A stretch of 59,118 nucleotides of DNA, from positions 1-59,118 of the forward strand of contig JACERY010000009.1 in assembly GCA_013912105.1 (NCBI GenBank), written 5' to 3'. The DNA is from Acidimicrobiales bacterium. Its GTDB lineage: Bacteria > Actinomycetota > Acidimicrobiia > Acidimicrobiales > UBA8592. The translations under genes were made by a program, and so were the position numbers. Below are positions 15,995-24,982 of this stretch, in pieces; position 1 is the first letter of the stretch, and each line of letters begins with the position of its first letter. The notes beneath the pieces are model-generated. The model saw nothing but the letters and a program-made list of their open reading frames with translations, did no database searches and was not told the origin of the DNA.

Positions 15995-16630
15995 ATGATG
16001 AAAACATTGCTACAAAGCTTTGACTTCCAAACGAACTCTTTCGTTGTTAACTCAAACCATCAAAGCGCGCACCATTTCCTTCTGCGCAGTTGGAAAAGTG
16101 TTCCGATTCTCGTGTTTTTTTTATTTCTGTGTTTTGCTTGTTCATCCGAAGAGAAACAAACTACAGAGTTTGCTCCCGGTATTATCCCAGGTGCTTTAGC
16201 AAAAACAGGGAGCGTCGATTCTCTTGTGCTTGAAGGGAAGATAGTAAGTTTTCTTTACGAACTAAGTTCAGAGGATTGTTTCAATGAATACAGGTTAGTG
16301 GATGACCGGACAGGTGACATCAGCGACCTCACAACAATTGTTGATTGCCGACGACCACATGATGCTGAAATCTACGGAGAATACGTGCATCCCGCTATAG
16401 CGGGTGAACCGTTTCCTGGAAGAACCGAGATTGAACGATGGTCTTCAATAAAGTGTTTTGAAGGGTTTAAAGATTTCGTTGGTTCTGACTACGTTCTGTC
16501 TGATCTTGAAATTGGGTTGATCCCTCCAGAACGCGAGGATTGGGAAATAGGTTTATATAGAACGGTAGCTTGTTATGTGTTTGCGCCAGGTAGCCAATTG
16601 TCAGGGTCAATGAGAGGAAGTGGCATCTAA
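15995..16630 (+). CDS. Septum-formation-family lipoprotein
   Basis: The 211-residue product has a hydrophobic segment ending in a lipobox (FLFLCFACSSEE), so it is probably lipid-anchored outside the cell. The rest has the Cys pattern and HD-x-EIYGE motif of the actinobacterial septum-formation domain (PF13845 type): DCFNEY, then VDCRRPHDAEIYGEYVHPA, then KCFEGF and VACYVFAPGSQLSGSMRG. The two to four cysteines would be disulfide-bonded. About 35 residues precede the hydrophobic core, so a start closer to the signal peptide is possible. It follows the sortase by 21 bases. Confidence 0.7.
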   Translation: MMKTLLQSFDFQTNSFVVNSNHQSAHHFLLRSWKSVPILVFFLFLCFACSSEEKQTTEFAPGIIPGALAKTGSVDSLVLEGKIVSFLYELSSEDCFNEYRLVDDRTGDISDLTTIVDCRRPHDAEIYGEYVHPAIAGEPFPGRTEIERWSSIKCFEGFKDFVGSDYVLSDLEIGLIPPEREDWEIGLYRTVACYVFAPGSQLSGSMRGSGI

Positions 16631-16632
16631 CT

Positions 16633-16920
16633 ATGAGAGAAAAATTTAATCAGAAACCCAATGAAGAGCTAGATCTACAAGAACGAAGAAAACGTGTCTC
16701 AAAATTTGTTAAGCTCGGCAAAAGAACCGGATATTCCTTATGGTTAATCGCTATAGTGCTATTTTTTGTTCTTTTCTCAACTGACTTTGATGGACCGTTT
16801 GTCGCTGTGCTTCTCGCGTGCCTCATAGCAGGGTGCGTTATTCTTCTTCCCTCTATTGTCTTGTCGTATGCAGTTCGAGCAGCTGAACGGGAAGACCCCA
16901 CTGCAGAAAAACCTAGATAA
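16633..16920 (+). CDS. Small two-helix membrane protein
   Basis: A 95-residue protein with a charged N-terminus (residues 1-35, rich in Lys, Arg and Glu), two membrane helices (YSLWLIAIVLFFVLFSTDF and FVAVLLACLIAGCVILLPSI) and a short charged tail. I do not recognise a family. It begins two bases after the septum-formation gene stops, so the pair is co-translated and it may act at the membrane with the sortase or the lipoprotein. Confidence 0.7.
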   Translation: MREKFNQKPNEELDLQERRKRVSKFVKLGKRTGYSLWLIAIVLFFVLFSTDFDGPFVAVLLACLIAGCVILLPSIVLSYAVRAAEREDPTAEKPR

Positions 16921-16946
16921 ACCAAACGAATTGAACCAAAGGGAAG

Positions 16947-17441
16947 TTATTCTATTGGAGAAATATCTATTGGTTCTTTAGGAATATCACCTTTTACAAT
17001 ATCAGGGAGAAATTCTCTTAATCTTTGCGGCAGCGTCGCTTCATCAGATTCGAGCAATTCATCAATCCTCCACCATTTCCCATCTTCAAAAGCTGCTGCT
17101 TCTAATGCTTCAAGGCCTTTGGGGTTCCACTCTCCAGACGTTTCCGAATATGCCACGTGAATTTTTTCATCGGATTTAAAGTGGTACATAGCAAAGTCAA
17201 ATTCAACATATTGTGTCCAAATACATGGGCCAACATCTACTTTGTCGAATCCGCACTCTTCATAAAGTTCTCTTCTAGCTGCGTCGGCGCTTTTCTCGCC
17301 TGGCTCAATACCCCCACCTGGGATTTCCCACCAAGTCCCTTTCTCAGGTCTCATAGGGTCAGACCCTTTCATAAGAAAAACTCGAGAAGACGAGTCTAAT
17401 AGAACAACTCTTGCAGCGGGCCTTCGTAAGCTCCAATTCAT
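16947..17441 (-). CDS. Nudix hydrolase
   Basis: A 164-residue protein with a complete Nudix box, GGGIEPGEKSADAARRELYE followed by ECGF (G-x5-E-x7-RE-x2-EE-x-G), at about residues 41-64. Such enzymes cleave a nucleoside diphosphate linked to another moiety; the substrate is not clear here. The N-terminal strand (ARVVLLDSSSRVFLMKG) and the WWRIDELL element near the C-terminus are usual for ADP-ribose/NTP Nudix proteins. Its ATG overlaps the stop of the acyl-CoA dehydrogenase gene (TAATG). Confidence 0.85.
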   Translation of the reverse strand: MNWSLRRPAARVVLLDSSSRVFLMKGSDPMRPEKGTWWEIPGGGIEPGEKSADAARRELYEECGFDKVDVGPCIWTQYVEFDFAMYHFKSDEKIHVAYSETSGEWNPKGLEALEAAAFEDGKWWRIDELLESDEATLPQRLREFLPDIVKGDIPKEPIDISPIE

Positions 17442-18691
17442 TAATTTTTGGGAAGTTCTACGAAAGGTGTTTCTTTGGAGTAACCAGGTTCTTTGGGCAA
17501 CCCCAGTATGCGCTCCCCAATGATATTCCTTTGTACTTGGTCAGTACCGCCGTAGATCGCTGGAGCTGGAGAAAAAGTAGTTACTTCATGAATCCAACCC
17601 CCATAATCTACCTCTTTTGCAGTTAACATCCCATCTGCTCCAATCACCATATTTCCCACGTCACGGAATTGGCGGTAAAGCTCGCTCATCATTAACTTCC
17701 CTATATTTCCTTCGGCGCCTGTTCTCTGGGAGCTGGCTTTTGCTCGTATCATGTTAAGTCGATTCACTTCAACTAGGGAATGCAACTTCATCATTTCATC
17801 TCTTATAACCGGATCTTTATCTTGACCTAATTTCTGAGCAAGTTCAGCGAGACGTTCAAAAAGTTTTGGTCCGATTGCGAGGGAATCGCCGGATCCTTGC
17901 CTACTCGCAGAAATAACTTCACCAACTTTTCGTTCCAATTGGCCAGCAATAGAACCCGGGGCTGTTGTGGTAACTGGAACAGTTCCGCTTCCCAAATGGG
18001 ATCTTTCAAACATCAGTGTTGCATTTGCTACTCGCCAACCGTTTGATTTTCCGCCAATCATTGCATTGTCATGGACCTGAGCGTCAGTTATGAAGACTTC
18101 GTTAAAGAGAGCTCTTCCGGTCATTTCCGTGAGTGGCCTGACATCTACCCCATCTTGTTTCATGTTGAAAGCAAAGTATGAAATCCCTTGATGTTTCGGC
18201 AAGTCGGGATCAGTTCGAGCTATTAGCATTCCCATATCTGCTATCTTTCCTCCGGAAGTCCAGACTTTTTGACCATTGATTGTCCACTCGTCTCCATCTT
18301 TTTCAGCTTTGCATTGGAGCCCAGCTAAGTCAGAACCCGCTCCTGGTTCAGAGAACAGTTGACACCAAGCATGTTGACCATTGAGTATTTTTGGAAGATA
18401 CTCCTCTATCTGCTCTGCAGTTCCGTGTGCAGCAATTGTTGGTGCTGCGAGCATCATCCCTAAACCAGTTGGTGGTCCTAGAACCTGTTTTTCAGCAAGA
18501 ACACTTAACACTGCATGGTTTAGTGACCTGCTCCACCCTCTTCCTCCAGCCTCTTCTGGAAGCATCGTGTGGGAAAGCTTAGCGTCAGCCATCAGTTGCC
18601 ACCATTCAGCAACAGTTAAGTCAGGGCTCCAATTTTTTTCAACCCAGTTAGCGACTTCGCTCTTGACTTCTGATTCGCTCATTTCTTGCAT
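17441..18691 (-). CDS. Acyl-CoA dehydrogenase
   Basis: A 416-residue flavoenzyme that oxidises an acyl-CoA to the 2-enoyl-CoA and hands electrons to ETF. Family marks are WCQLFSEPGAGSDLAGLQCK (FAD/substrate region), INGQKVWTSGGKIADMGMLI, the C-terminal helical domain and the terminal YGGTDQVQRNIIGERILGLP. Chain-length or branch specificity cannot be assigned. EtfBA in the first 2.4 kb are the natural electron acceptors. The gene is coupled to a Nudix hydrolase downstream. Confidence 0.9.
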   Translation of the reverse strand: MQEMSESEVKSEVANWVEKNWSPDLTVAEWWQLMADAKLSHTMLPEEAGGRGWSRSLNHAVLSVLAEKQVLGPPTGLGMMLAAPTIAAHGTAEQIEEYLPKILNGQHAWCQLFSEPGAGSDLAGLQCKAEKDGDEWTINGQKVWTSGGKIADMGMLIARTDPDLPKHQGISYFAFNMKQDGVDVRPLTEMTGRALFNEVFITDAQVHDNAMIGGKSNGWRVANATLMFERSHLGSGTVPVTTTAPGSIAGQLERKVGEVISASRQGSGDSLAIGPKLFERLAELAQKLGQDKDPVIRDEMMKLHSLVEVNRLNMIRAKASSQRTGAEGNIGKLMMSELYRQFRDVGNMVIGADGMLTAKEVDYGGWIHEVTTFSPAPAIYGGTDQVQRNIIGERILGLPKEPGYSKETPFVELPKN

Positions 18692-18779
18692 TTTGGATCT
18701 CCTGAATCGTGAAATATCTATCTGATTATTTTAGCGCCGATGATTCTATTTTCTTTAATTTACGCTAGGGCAGATGTCA

Positions 18780-19574
18780 CTAGCGTTTTGGAAGCACGCT
18801 GATGTTTTCACCCTCTTTATGGATGAGGACGTTAGCTCCATAGATTTCTTTGAGAGATTCTTCTGTGATGATCTCTTTTGGTTTCCCAGATGACGTTATG
18901 CATCCATCAACGAAAAGTGCCATTGAGGTTCCATATTGAGCTGCAAGTGTTAAGTCGTGAAAAGCGCTAAGGACAGTCAGCCCGAGGTCCTTTCGTTGTG
19001 AGTCAACTAGCTCAAGAACATCTTGCTGATGCCCAAGGTCAAGAGCCGTCGTGGGTTCATCTAAAAGAAGTACCTTAGGTTTTTGGACCAGGGCGCGGGC
19101 AATTATAACTCTCTGACGTTCACCGCCTGACATTTCGGTAACGAACCTATTTGCGACTTTATTTAAATCTAAATCTGCCATCACCGAAATTGCTACGTGA
19201 ATGTCCTCTTGGGTTGGCTGGTATCCACGCCCTAAGTAAGGGGTTCTCCCAAGAAGAACGTAATCCACTACTCTCACTCTGGGGGGAACAACTGGGATCT
19301 GGGGGACGATAGACACAATCTGAGCGCGCATTTGCGGAGTTAAGTTTGTGAGGTCTTCTTCGTGAAATTTTATGGACCCTTGTGATTTAACTAAACCTGC
19401 AATTGCACGAAGAAAGCTTGATTTCCCGGACCCATTTGGACCAATGATTGATAACCACTCCCCTTCCTTAACGTTAATGGTGGCCGCATTAACTACGACC
19501 CTGCCACCAAGCTCAACTGTTACAGACTCTAAATCCAAACTCTTGCGAATTGCTGTGTCGCTATATGATTCCAT
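18780..19574 (-). CDS. btuD: Vitamin B12 ABC transporter, ATPase
   Basis: A 264-residue ABC ATPase of the FecE/BtuD group, with Walker A GPNGSGKSSFLRA, signature EMSGGERQRVIIARAL, Walker B KVLLLDEPTTALD and switch motif LSAFHDLTLAAQY. It is the third gene of a binding protein-permease-ATPase operon and overlaps the permease by 14 bases. On sequence alone the substrate could be iron-siderophore, heme or cobalamin. The cobalamin riboswitch at the head of the operon decides for B12. Confidence 0.85.
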   Translation of the reverse strand: MESYSDTAIRKSLDLESVTVELGGRVVVNAATINVKEGEWLSIIGPNGSGKSSFLRAIAGLVKSQGSIKFHEEDLTNLTPQMRAQIVSIVPQIPVVPPRVRVVDYVLLGRTPYLGRGYQPTQEDIHVAISVMADLDLNKVANRFVTEMSGGERQRVIIARALVQKPKVLLLDEPTTALDLGHQQDVLELVDSQRKDLGLTVLSAFHDLTLAAQYGTSMALFVDGCITSSGKPKEIITEESLKEIYGANVLIHKEGENISVLPKR

Positions 19575-20622
19575 CCGACCTCCTTAGGACGAAAAGAAAA
19601 AAGGGGGCTCCAAAAAAAGCAGTCACGACCCCGATAGGAAGTTCAGCCGGTGATTGCAAGGTTCTGGCAAGAAGATCTGTAAGCACTAGAAAAGACGCTC
19701 CCATTATCAGCGACAATGGAACGACTACCCGATTAGAAGCTCCTGCTACGAGTCGTACTGCGTGAGGAACAATGATCCCCACAAAAGCTATTAACCCACT
19801 TACAGCTACTGCAGATGCAGCAGCTAAAGATGCTGCTCCTATGACCATCCATCGAATACGTTCCGGGCGAATCCCAAGAGATAATGCTTCCTCTTCTCCA
19901 ACAGCTAAGACGTCGAGGGCTCCTCTCATTCCAATCATCACGAACACTGATACCGCAGCGTAGGGAAGAATCATGATGACTTCATCCCAGCCGCTTGTAC
20001 TTAGTCGTCCAAGGATCCAGCTATAGACCTGTCGTAAGGTAGCTGATTCTCTCTGTTGTATGTAAGTTTGTATCGCAGTAAAAAGCGAAGCAACGGCAAC
20101 TCCGGCAAGGAGCAAGCTTGCTGTACTAGTTGACCGGGCAACAGCACCTCCAACTGCAAGTGTTATTCCCACTGCGACAGCTGAACCTAAAAAAGCTGCT
20201 ATTGGAAGGGCATCAAACATTCCTTCCCCATTCGTCGCTCCAGAAACAATAGCTATTGTCGCCCCAAGACCCGCCCCGGCGGCAACTCCTAACAAATAAG
20301 GGTCAGCAAGGGGGTTTCGGAATACTCCTTGATAGGAAGCCCCGGCAACCGCAAGGAGACCCCCAACGAGTAATCCAAGTACAATTCTGGGTAGACGGAC
20401 ATCCCAAACAATTGCTGCTTCAACCTGTGATAGGCCAGAGTCAACAGTGATTCCCGGTAAGCGATCTAGAATTTCAAGGAGGATGCGGTCGGGCCTTATC
20501 GAAACAGGGCCCAACATTAAACTAAGTAATATAGAAAACAGAAGAATGCAAGAGGCACCTACGACTAACCTTTTGGTTAGTTTCGCAGGCTCAACCCCTT
20601 CAATTCGGTTCTCTTTATCCAA
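19561..20622 (-). CDS. btuC: Vitamin B12 ABC transporter, permease
   Basis: A 353-residue FecCD-family permease with about ten membrane helices. Typical stretches are IVWDVRLPRIVLGLLVGGLL, GASYQGVFRNPLADPYLLGV and AVSGLIAFVGIIVPHAVRLV (the coupling-helix region). It forms a homodimeric channel for the ATPase encoded downstream and overlaps both neighbours (8 bases with the binding protein, 14 with the ATPase). Assignment to cobalamin rests on the riboswitch. Confidence 0.87.
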   Translation of the reverse strand: MDKENRIEGVEPAKLTKRLVVGASCILLFSILLSLMLGPVSIRPDRILLEILDRLPGITVDSGLSQVEAAIVWDVRLPRIVLGLLVGGLLAVAGASYQGVFRNPLADPYLLGVAAGAGLGATIAIVSGATNGEGMFDALPIAAFLGSAVAVGITLAVGGAVARSTSTASLLLAGVAVASLFTAIQTYIQQRESATLRQVYSWILGRLSTSGWDEVIMILPYAAVSVFVMIGMRGALDVLAVGEEEALSLGIRPERIRWMVIGAASLAAASAVAVSGLIAFVGIIVPHAVRLVAGASNRVVVPLSLIMGASFLVLTDLLARTLQSPAELPIGVVTAFFGAPFFLFVLRRSDGII

Positions 20623-21586
20623 TTTGTTCTATTGCAACAACGATGGCTTCTAGAAATTCAACTACGCGTGGACCCCATCTTGAAGCTATGTCATCATCTA
20701 ATTCAATTATTTTTTGGCTTTGGACCGCAGTCAGAGCATTCCACCCATTTCTTTCAGAAACAGTTTCGATACTTTGCGCACAGCATTTTGTATCAGCAAG
20801 AAAGATCAAATCCGGGTCTTGAGAAAGAATGTATTCTTCTGAAAGTTGCGGATACCCAGATCCTGCTCCTTCAGCGGCGTCAGCAATGTTTTGAAGACCA
20901 AGCATGTCATAAACCTGCCCGATAAACGTTGCGGAAGTAACCGAGTAATAGGTTTGGTCCAATTCATGGTAGAAACTAAACGAATCTAGATTACTTGTCC
21001 GAGCTACTAGCTGATCAACGCTATCGCGCATTGACTGAACTTGAGCCAGCGCAGAATCGCTATTATCAGTTACCAAACCTAATTGTTCTATTTGTTGATA
21101 CGTATCTTCTAGAGTTTGCGCTGCAAACTGTGGAAGTGAAGGAATCCCCACATTCGCTAAACCTTGTTCAATATCTTCTGGAAGATACGAATGAACCACA
21201 AGATCTGGCTCCAAAGCAAGAATTGCTTCTAGGTTCGGCGCATAGCCAGATATTCCTGATGTGGGAGCTTCGGCTGGGTAATTCGACTGGTCATCAACAG
21301 CAATAACCTGATCACCGGCACCCACTGCGAATAAAATTTCGGTAGCTGTAGGAGACAGACTCAAGATTTTCGTTGGCCTATCTTCAATGCTCATATCACC
21401 ATTAATAGTTTCTACAACAAGTGGATAAACACTTTGAGCAACTTCACTATCAATTTGCATGGCTGCTTGGGCATCAGAACGCTCGCCATTTGCCTCTATT
21501 TGTGATGAGTTGGTTGAGCAACTAGCAAGTGGAATTACTAAAGCTAGTGTTGCTATCAACGCTACGAACTTATTTCTATTTTTCAT
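20615..21586 (-). CDS. btuF: Vitamin B12 substrate-binding lipoprotein
   Basis: A 323-residue class III binding protein taken from the ATG at 21586. This start gives a proper signal peptide (FVALIATLALVIPLASCS) with lipobox LASC and sits just after GGGGGAGGG. A longer in-frame start at 21628 would run into the riboswitch region. The mature part has the BtuF-like pattern: RPTKILSLSPTATEILFAVG, VDDQSNYP, LEALLAL-type repeats around NLEAILALEPDLVVHS, the long connecting helix, and SQDPDLIFLAD. It delivers substrate to the permease and ATPase encoded behind it. Confidence 0.87.
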   Translation of the reverse strand: MKNRNKFVALIATLALVIPLASCSTNSSQIEANGERSDAQAAMQIDSEVAQSVYPLVVETINGDMSIEDRPTKILSLSPTATEILFAVGAGDQVIAVDDQSNYPAEAPTSGISGYAPNLEAILALEPDLVVHSYLPEDIEQGLANVGIPSLPQFAAQTLEDTYQQIEQLGLVTDNSDSALAQVQSMRDSVDQLVARTSNLDSFSFYHELDQTYYSVTSATFIGQVYDMLGLQNIADAAEGAGSGYPQLSEEYILSQDPDLIFLADTKCCAQSIETVSERNGWNALTAVQSQKIIELDDDIASRWGPRVVEFLEAIVVAIEQIG

Positions 21587-21625
21587 GGGTACCCTCCCCC
21601 GAGCGACAGTCAACTGGGTACCCAG
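21587..21625 (-). promoter_or_regulatory. Possible riboswitch expression platform over the btuF ribosome site
   Basis: GGGTACCC occurs twice between the aptamer and the start: at 21616-21623 (inside the palindrome CTGGGTACCCAG, 21614-21625) and at 21587-21594, directly touching the ATG. The ribosome site GGGGGAGGG (21600-21592) lies between them and overlaps the second copy. Because the 8-mer is its own reverse complement, copy one can pair with itself or with copy two. Pairing with copy two would bury the ribosome site and the base next to the start codon. This suggests control at translation initiation. Confidence 0.5.
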
Positions 21626-21762
21626 CAACGAACTTGTCCTAACCTCGAGAATGTTCGTTTTGCCATGGACTCGACCGGACTTGTTCTGTGCTTATCTTAG
21701 AATTTACCGTTGCGGGACAGTGTCGGAATTTAACCGAACTTCGGAACCGTGACAAAAGATTT
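21600..21762 (-). ncRNA. Cobalamin riboswitch
   Basis: On the minus strand the leader of the btuF operon contains the B12-box core ACTGTCCCGCAACGGTAA (about 21720-21703). It is preceded by TTCGGTTAAATTCCGAC, the P3/P4-side element that goes with it. Downstream conserved pieces follow (AGTCCGGTCGAG at about 21680, and a CCTCGAG/GTTAGGAC region). These are the signature parts of the AdoCbl riboswitch, which represses B12 uptake when cobalamin is plentiful. The outer boundaries are approximate. Confidence 0.85.
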
Positions 21763-21827
21763 ATTTTATTTTCAAAGTCATTGTAGTGGTTAATGATCGC
21801 ACTGGTTTACCGATATCGAAATTCTTG

Positions 21828-22580
21828 TTAAAGAATCTGACTAAGGAAAAGCTTGGTCCGATTTTCTTTTGGGTCTGTAAAAAATTGTTCTGGAGTACCT
21901 TCCTCTATTATCTCACCAGCTTCTATAAAAATAATTCTGTCTGCAAGTTCTCGTGCAAAACCCATTTCATGAGTTACGACAATCATAGTTATACCTTTAT
22001 CGGCCAGACCCTTTATAACCTCTAGCACTTCGGTCGTCATTTCAGGGTCTAAAGCTGACGTGGGTTCATCGAGAAGCATAACCTGAGGTTCCATAGCTAG
22101 CGCTCTCGCAATAGCAACTCTTTGTTGTTGCCCCCCTGATAGTTCAGACGGGTATTTATTGGCTTGTTCTGGTATTCCTACCATGTTCAAAAGGTCTTCA
22201 GCTTTTCGCTCAGCAACTAGTTTTGGAACTTTCTTTACAGATGTTGGAGCTAACGTGATGTTGTCAAGAACATTCAGATGCGGGAAAAGGTTAAATTGCT
22301 GAAAAAGCATGCCAATTTCTGAGCGTATTTTTTCTATATTTTTTAATTCATTGGTCAGTTCTATATCGTTTACATGGATAGTTCCTTCATCATGAGCTTC
22401 AAGACGGTTTATGCAGCGAATCAAAGTTGATTTTCCAGACCCAGAAGGTCCTAGAACAACGACAACCTCGCCTCTAGCGATTTCAAATGTAATGCCTTTT
22501 AACGCATGAATTGTCCCGTACCATTTTTGGACATTTTCACAAACAATAATTCGGTCTACAGGGTCGTCTTCCTTTTCCAT
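21828..22580 (-). CDS. Polar amino acid ABC transporter ATPase (GlnQ type), unpaired
   Basis: A 250-residue ABC ATPase with Walker [20 protein letters not shown]-loop region [20 protein letters not shown], signature [15 protein letters not shown], Walker [16 protein letters not shown] and [14 protein letters not shown]. The CINRLE and FNLFPH strings are characteristic of the GlnQ/HisP subfamily that energises uptake of polar amino acids. No permease or binding-protein gene for it lies in the window: upstream is serB on the other strand, downstream the B12 riboswitch. Its partners must be elsewhere. Confidence 0.85.
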   Translation of the reverse strand: MEKEDDPVDRIIVCENVQKWYGTIHALKGITFEIARGEVVVVLGPSGSGKSTLIRCINRLEAHDEGTIHVNDIELTNELKNIEKIRSEIGMLFQQFNLFPHLNVLDNITLAPTSVKKVPKLVAERKAEDLLNMVGIPEQANKYPSELSGGQQQRVAIARALAMEPQVMLLDEPTSALDPEMTTEVLEVIKGLADKGITMIVVTHEMGFARELADRIIFIEAGEIIEEGTPEQFFTDPKENRTKLFLSQIL

Positions 22581-22759
22581 CTTGATTTCACCGTATCTTA
22601 TTTCGTGAACCTTAAAATTTACTTCATTTATTTTTCTTTTTTATGACTTCATTATGCTCGAAAGGGAAATAACATTTAAGCATTAGAAAATTGATTTAAA
22701 TGATTCAGGCCTTCCACATAATTTGGGATTTATCTGGGTAATGTCTGAGGGTGACCGAA

Positions 22760-23935
22760 ATGCATACTGTTCTAATTCGAGTTTCAGGACCTGACCAATT
22801 AGGAATTTCCGCTGAATTGTTTGAAGTACTTGCAAGGATGGAAGCTACTGTCCGTGATATAGAGCAGATTGTGGTTCGTCGCCGCCTTAGCCTTGATGTC
22901 TTAATAGAGGTGGAAAAGAAGGATGATATATTAAAGGATCTTCTTCTATTCGGTTTTAAAAGAGAATTACAAATAGACGTAGAAGAGGTTGAAGAAAACC
23001 CTACGGAATACAGTCAGCAGTTTGTAGTGACGCTAATTGGCGAAGAGTTAAATCCTTCGGAATTAAACCAAGCGACTGATGCTATTGCTAATGGTGGAGG
23101 CAATATAGATAGGATTGTCCGGCTATCAAGGTATCCGGTTATGAGTTATGAATTATCAGTCAACGGAGGTGAAATCGGAGAAATACGCAAAAATCTTCTA
23201 GAAGCTGCTTCTAATTCACCAACAATGGATGTAGCTCTTCAACCGTTAAACCTTAGTAGACGGGCAAAACGGTTAGTAATACTTGATGTTGATTCAACAC
23301 TTATCCAAGATGAAGTAATCGATCTTCTGGCAGTTGAAGCGGGATACGAAAAACAGATTTCCGAAATAACTGCATTGGCAATGGAGGGAAAAATTGATTT
23401 CTCAGAGGCATTGCATCAACGTGTTGCGCTGCTTCAAGGTTTAGATGAATTATCTATCGAACGGGCATGGAATAAATTGATCCTGACGCCAGGGGCTCGA
23501 ACATTTTGTAGAACCTTGGGACGTTTAGGTTTTACGACTGCAATTGTTAGCGGTGGATTTTCAGTTTTCACTGACCGACTTCAGAAAGAACTTGGCATTC
23601 AATACGGTCGCGCAAATCAACTTGAAATAGTTAATGGGCGTCTTACTGGCCGTCTTCTTGGTCCCATAATTGACCGTAAGGCAAAAGCAGACTTTCTGAG
23701 AGAAATAGCTGACTTAGAAGGAGTTCCCCTTGAACAAACTGTTGCTGTCGGTGATGGCGCAAATGACCTTGACATGTTGAGCGAAGCAGGTTTAGGTATA
23801 GCTTTCAATGCAAAGCCTATTGTTCGCGACGTTGCAAACACGAGCCTTCGTGTTCCATACCTTGATGCCGTTTTGTTCCTTTTGGGTGTTAGTCGAGAAG
23901 AAATAGAAGCCGCTGATTCTCTTGATCTGCCCTAG
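22760..23935 (+). CDS. serB: Phosphoserine phosphatase with N-terminal ACT domains
   Basis: This enzyme makes L-serine from phosphoserine, the last step of the phosphorylated serine pathway. Two ACT-like regulatory modules fill about the first 165 residues (TVLIRVSGPDQLGISAELFE, then QFVVTLIGEELNPSELNQ). The HAD catalytic domain follows with DVDST, ALAMEGKIDFSEALHQRV, AIVSGGFSVF and AVGDGANDLDMLSEAGLGIA. The ATG at 22760 is preferred (391 residues). GAGGG sits about 7-9 bases before it, whereas the GTG at 22751 touches that sequence with no spacer. Confidence 0.92.
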   Translation: MHTVLIRVSGPDQLGISAELFEVLARMEATVRDIEQIVVRRRLSLDVLIEVEKKDDILKDLLLFGFKRELQIDVEEVEENPTEYSQQFVVTLIGEELNPSELNQATDAIANGGGNIDRIVRLSRYPVMSYELSVNGGEIGEIRKNLLEAASNSPTMDVALQPLNLSRRAKRLVILDVDSTLIQDEVIDLLAVEAGYEKQISEITALAMEGKIDFSEALHQRVALLQGLDELSIERAWNKLILTPGARTFCRTLGRLGFTTAIVSGGFSVFTDRLQKELGIQYGRANQLEIVNGRLTGRLLGPIIDRKAKADFLREIADLEGVPLEQTVAVGDGANDLDMLSEAGLGIAFNAKPIVRDVANTSLRVPYLDAVLFLLGVSREEIEAADSLDLP

Positions 23936-23954
23936 CAGCAACTGTTTCTTATCG

Positions 23955-24890
23955 TTATAGCTCTCGAACAGTCCTGAACCCAAGATGGCCCATAGCGCTA
24001 TCAGGGGTCGTTGAACTTCGCGCTGCAGTGCGGTACCTATTGCAATAAGACTCATGACACAGATAAGAGCCGCCTTTGATAACTTTGGCTTCTCCTTTGT
24101 CAGGGCCAGTTGGGTTAGTTCCTTCGTCGTTATGGTCAGTTGTAAACCAATCTTGTGTCCATTCCCATACATTCCCCGTCATCTCTCCAAGACCGTAACC
24201 ATTTGTTGGATATGTGCCAACTGGTGCTGTCCCATACCACCCATCATTAACAAGATTGTTATCTGGGAAAGTACCTTGCCAAACATTCATTTGATGCCGA
24301 TTATTAGGTTCGAGTTCATCGCCCCAAGGGAAAATTGAATTGGTTAACCCTCCTTGGGCTGCAAATTCCCATTCCGCTTCTGTTGGAAGTCGACCTCCTA
24401 CCCATTGGGCATAAGCTGATGCGTCATTCCAAGATATATGCACTGCAGGGTGGTCAAGTCTTTGATTAATTGTTGAGTGCGAGCCTTCAGGTGAATGCCA
24501 AGCTGCCTTATAAACTTGCCTCCACCATGGTGTTGCCTGCACTCCACGTGTGTCTTCAAAATCGTCAGGAAGCAGTCCTGCAAACACGAAAGACCAGCCT
24601 ATGTCTTCCGCTTCGGTAATGTATCCAGTTTCTCTAACAAATTTTTTGTACTGACCGTTCGTAACTGCGTATTTATCGATAATGAAAGGAGATACCTTTT
24701 TTTTACGAACAGGGCCTTCTCCGTCCTGCGAATATCCCAATGGGTAGGTACTACCCATAGAGAAAGTTCCGCCTTTGAGGATTGCCACTTCTTTGTGAAA
24801 ATTACCTACGTCTATTGTCGTCTTTCTTTTTGGCCTAATGTTTGCGTTCTCAGTATTTTGAGGTGCGCAACATGATTTATCCTCGGTCAT
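23955..24890 (-). CDS. Formylglycine-generating enzyme (sulfatase activator)
   Basis: The enzyme converts a cysteine of sulfatases into the catalytic C-alpha-formylglycine. From the ATG at 24890 it is 311 residues and begins with a CCAP motif seen in bacterial FGEs. The SUMF1 fold is clear: LKGGTFSMGS, ISWNDASAYAQWVGGRLPTE, AEWEFAAQGG, FPWGD and EMTGNVWEWTQDW. The copper-binding catalytic cysteines are present as C278 and C283 in GGSYLCHESYCNRYR, followed by GHLGFRTV. That pair separates true FGEs from EgtB-like or other SUMF1 proteins. No sulfatase is encoded in the window. Confidence 0.9.
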   Translation of the reverse strand: MTEDKSCCAPQNTENANIRPKRKTTIDVGNFHKEVAILKGGTFSMGSTYPLGYSQDGEGPVRKKKVSPFIIDKYAVTNGQYKKFVRETGYITEAEDIGWSFVFAGLLPDDFEDTRGVQATPWWRQVYKAAWHSPEGSHSTINQRLDHPAVHISWNDASAYAQWVGGRLPTEAEWEFAAQGGLTNSIFPWGDELEPNNRHQMNVWQGTFPDNNLVNDGWYGTAPVGTYPTNGYGLGEMTGNVWEWTQDWFTTDHNDEGTNPTGPDKGEAKVIKGGSYLCHESYCNRYRTAARSSTTPDSAMGHLGFRTVREL

Positions 24891-24982
24891 AAATGCTTTC
24901 AATCTTTTGAGAGCAGGTTACTATTTTTTTTCTCCTTCAACGACTAGTGCCGAACTAAGATCACAGCGTGTAGATTCATAAT

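Noticed and set aside
21786..22025. Plus-strand open frame of 79 codons near the B12 leader
   Set aside because: It is opposite the GlnQ-type ATPase gene and shows no family pattern.
24305..24320. GGTTCGAGTTC string resembling a tRNA T-arm
   Set aside because: It lies inside the formylglycine-generating enzyme gene and no acceptor stem or anticodon arm surrounds it.
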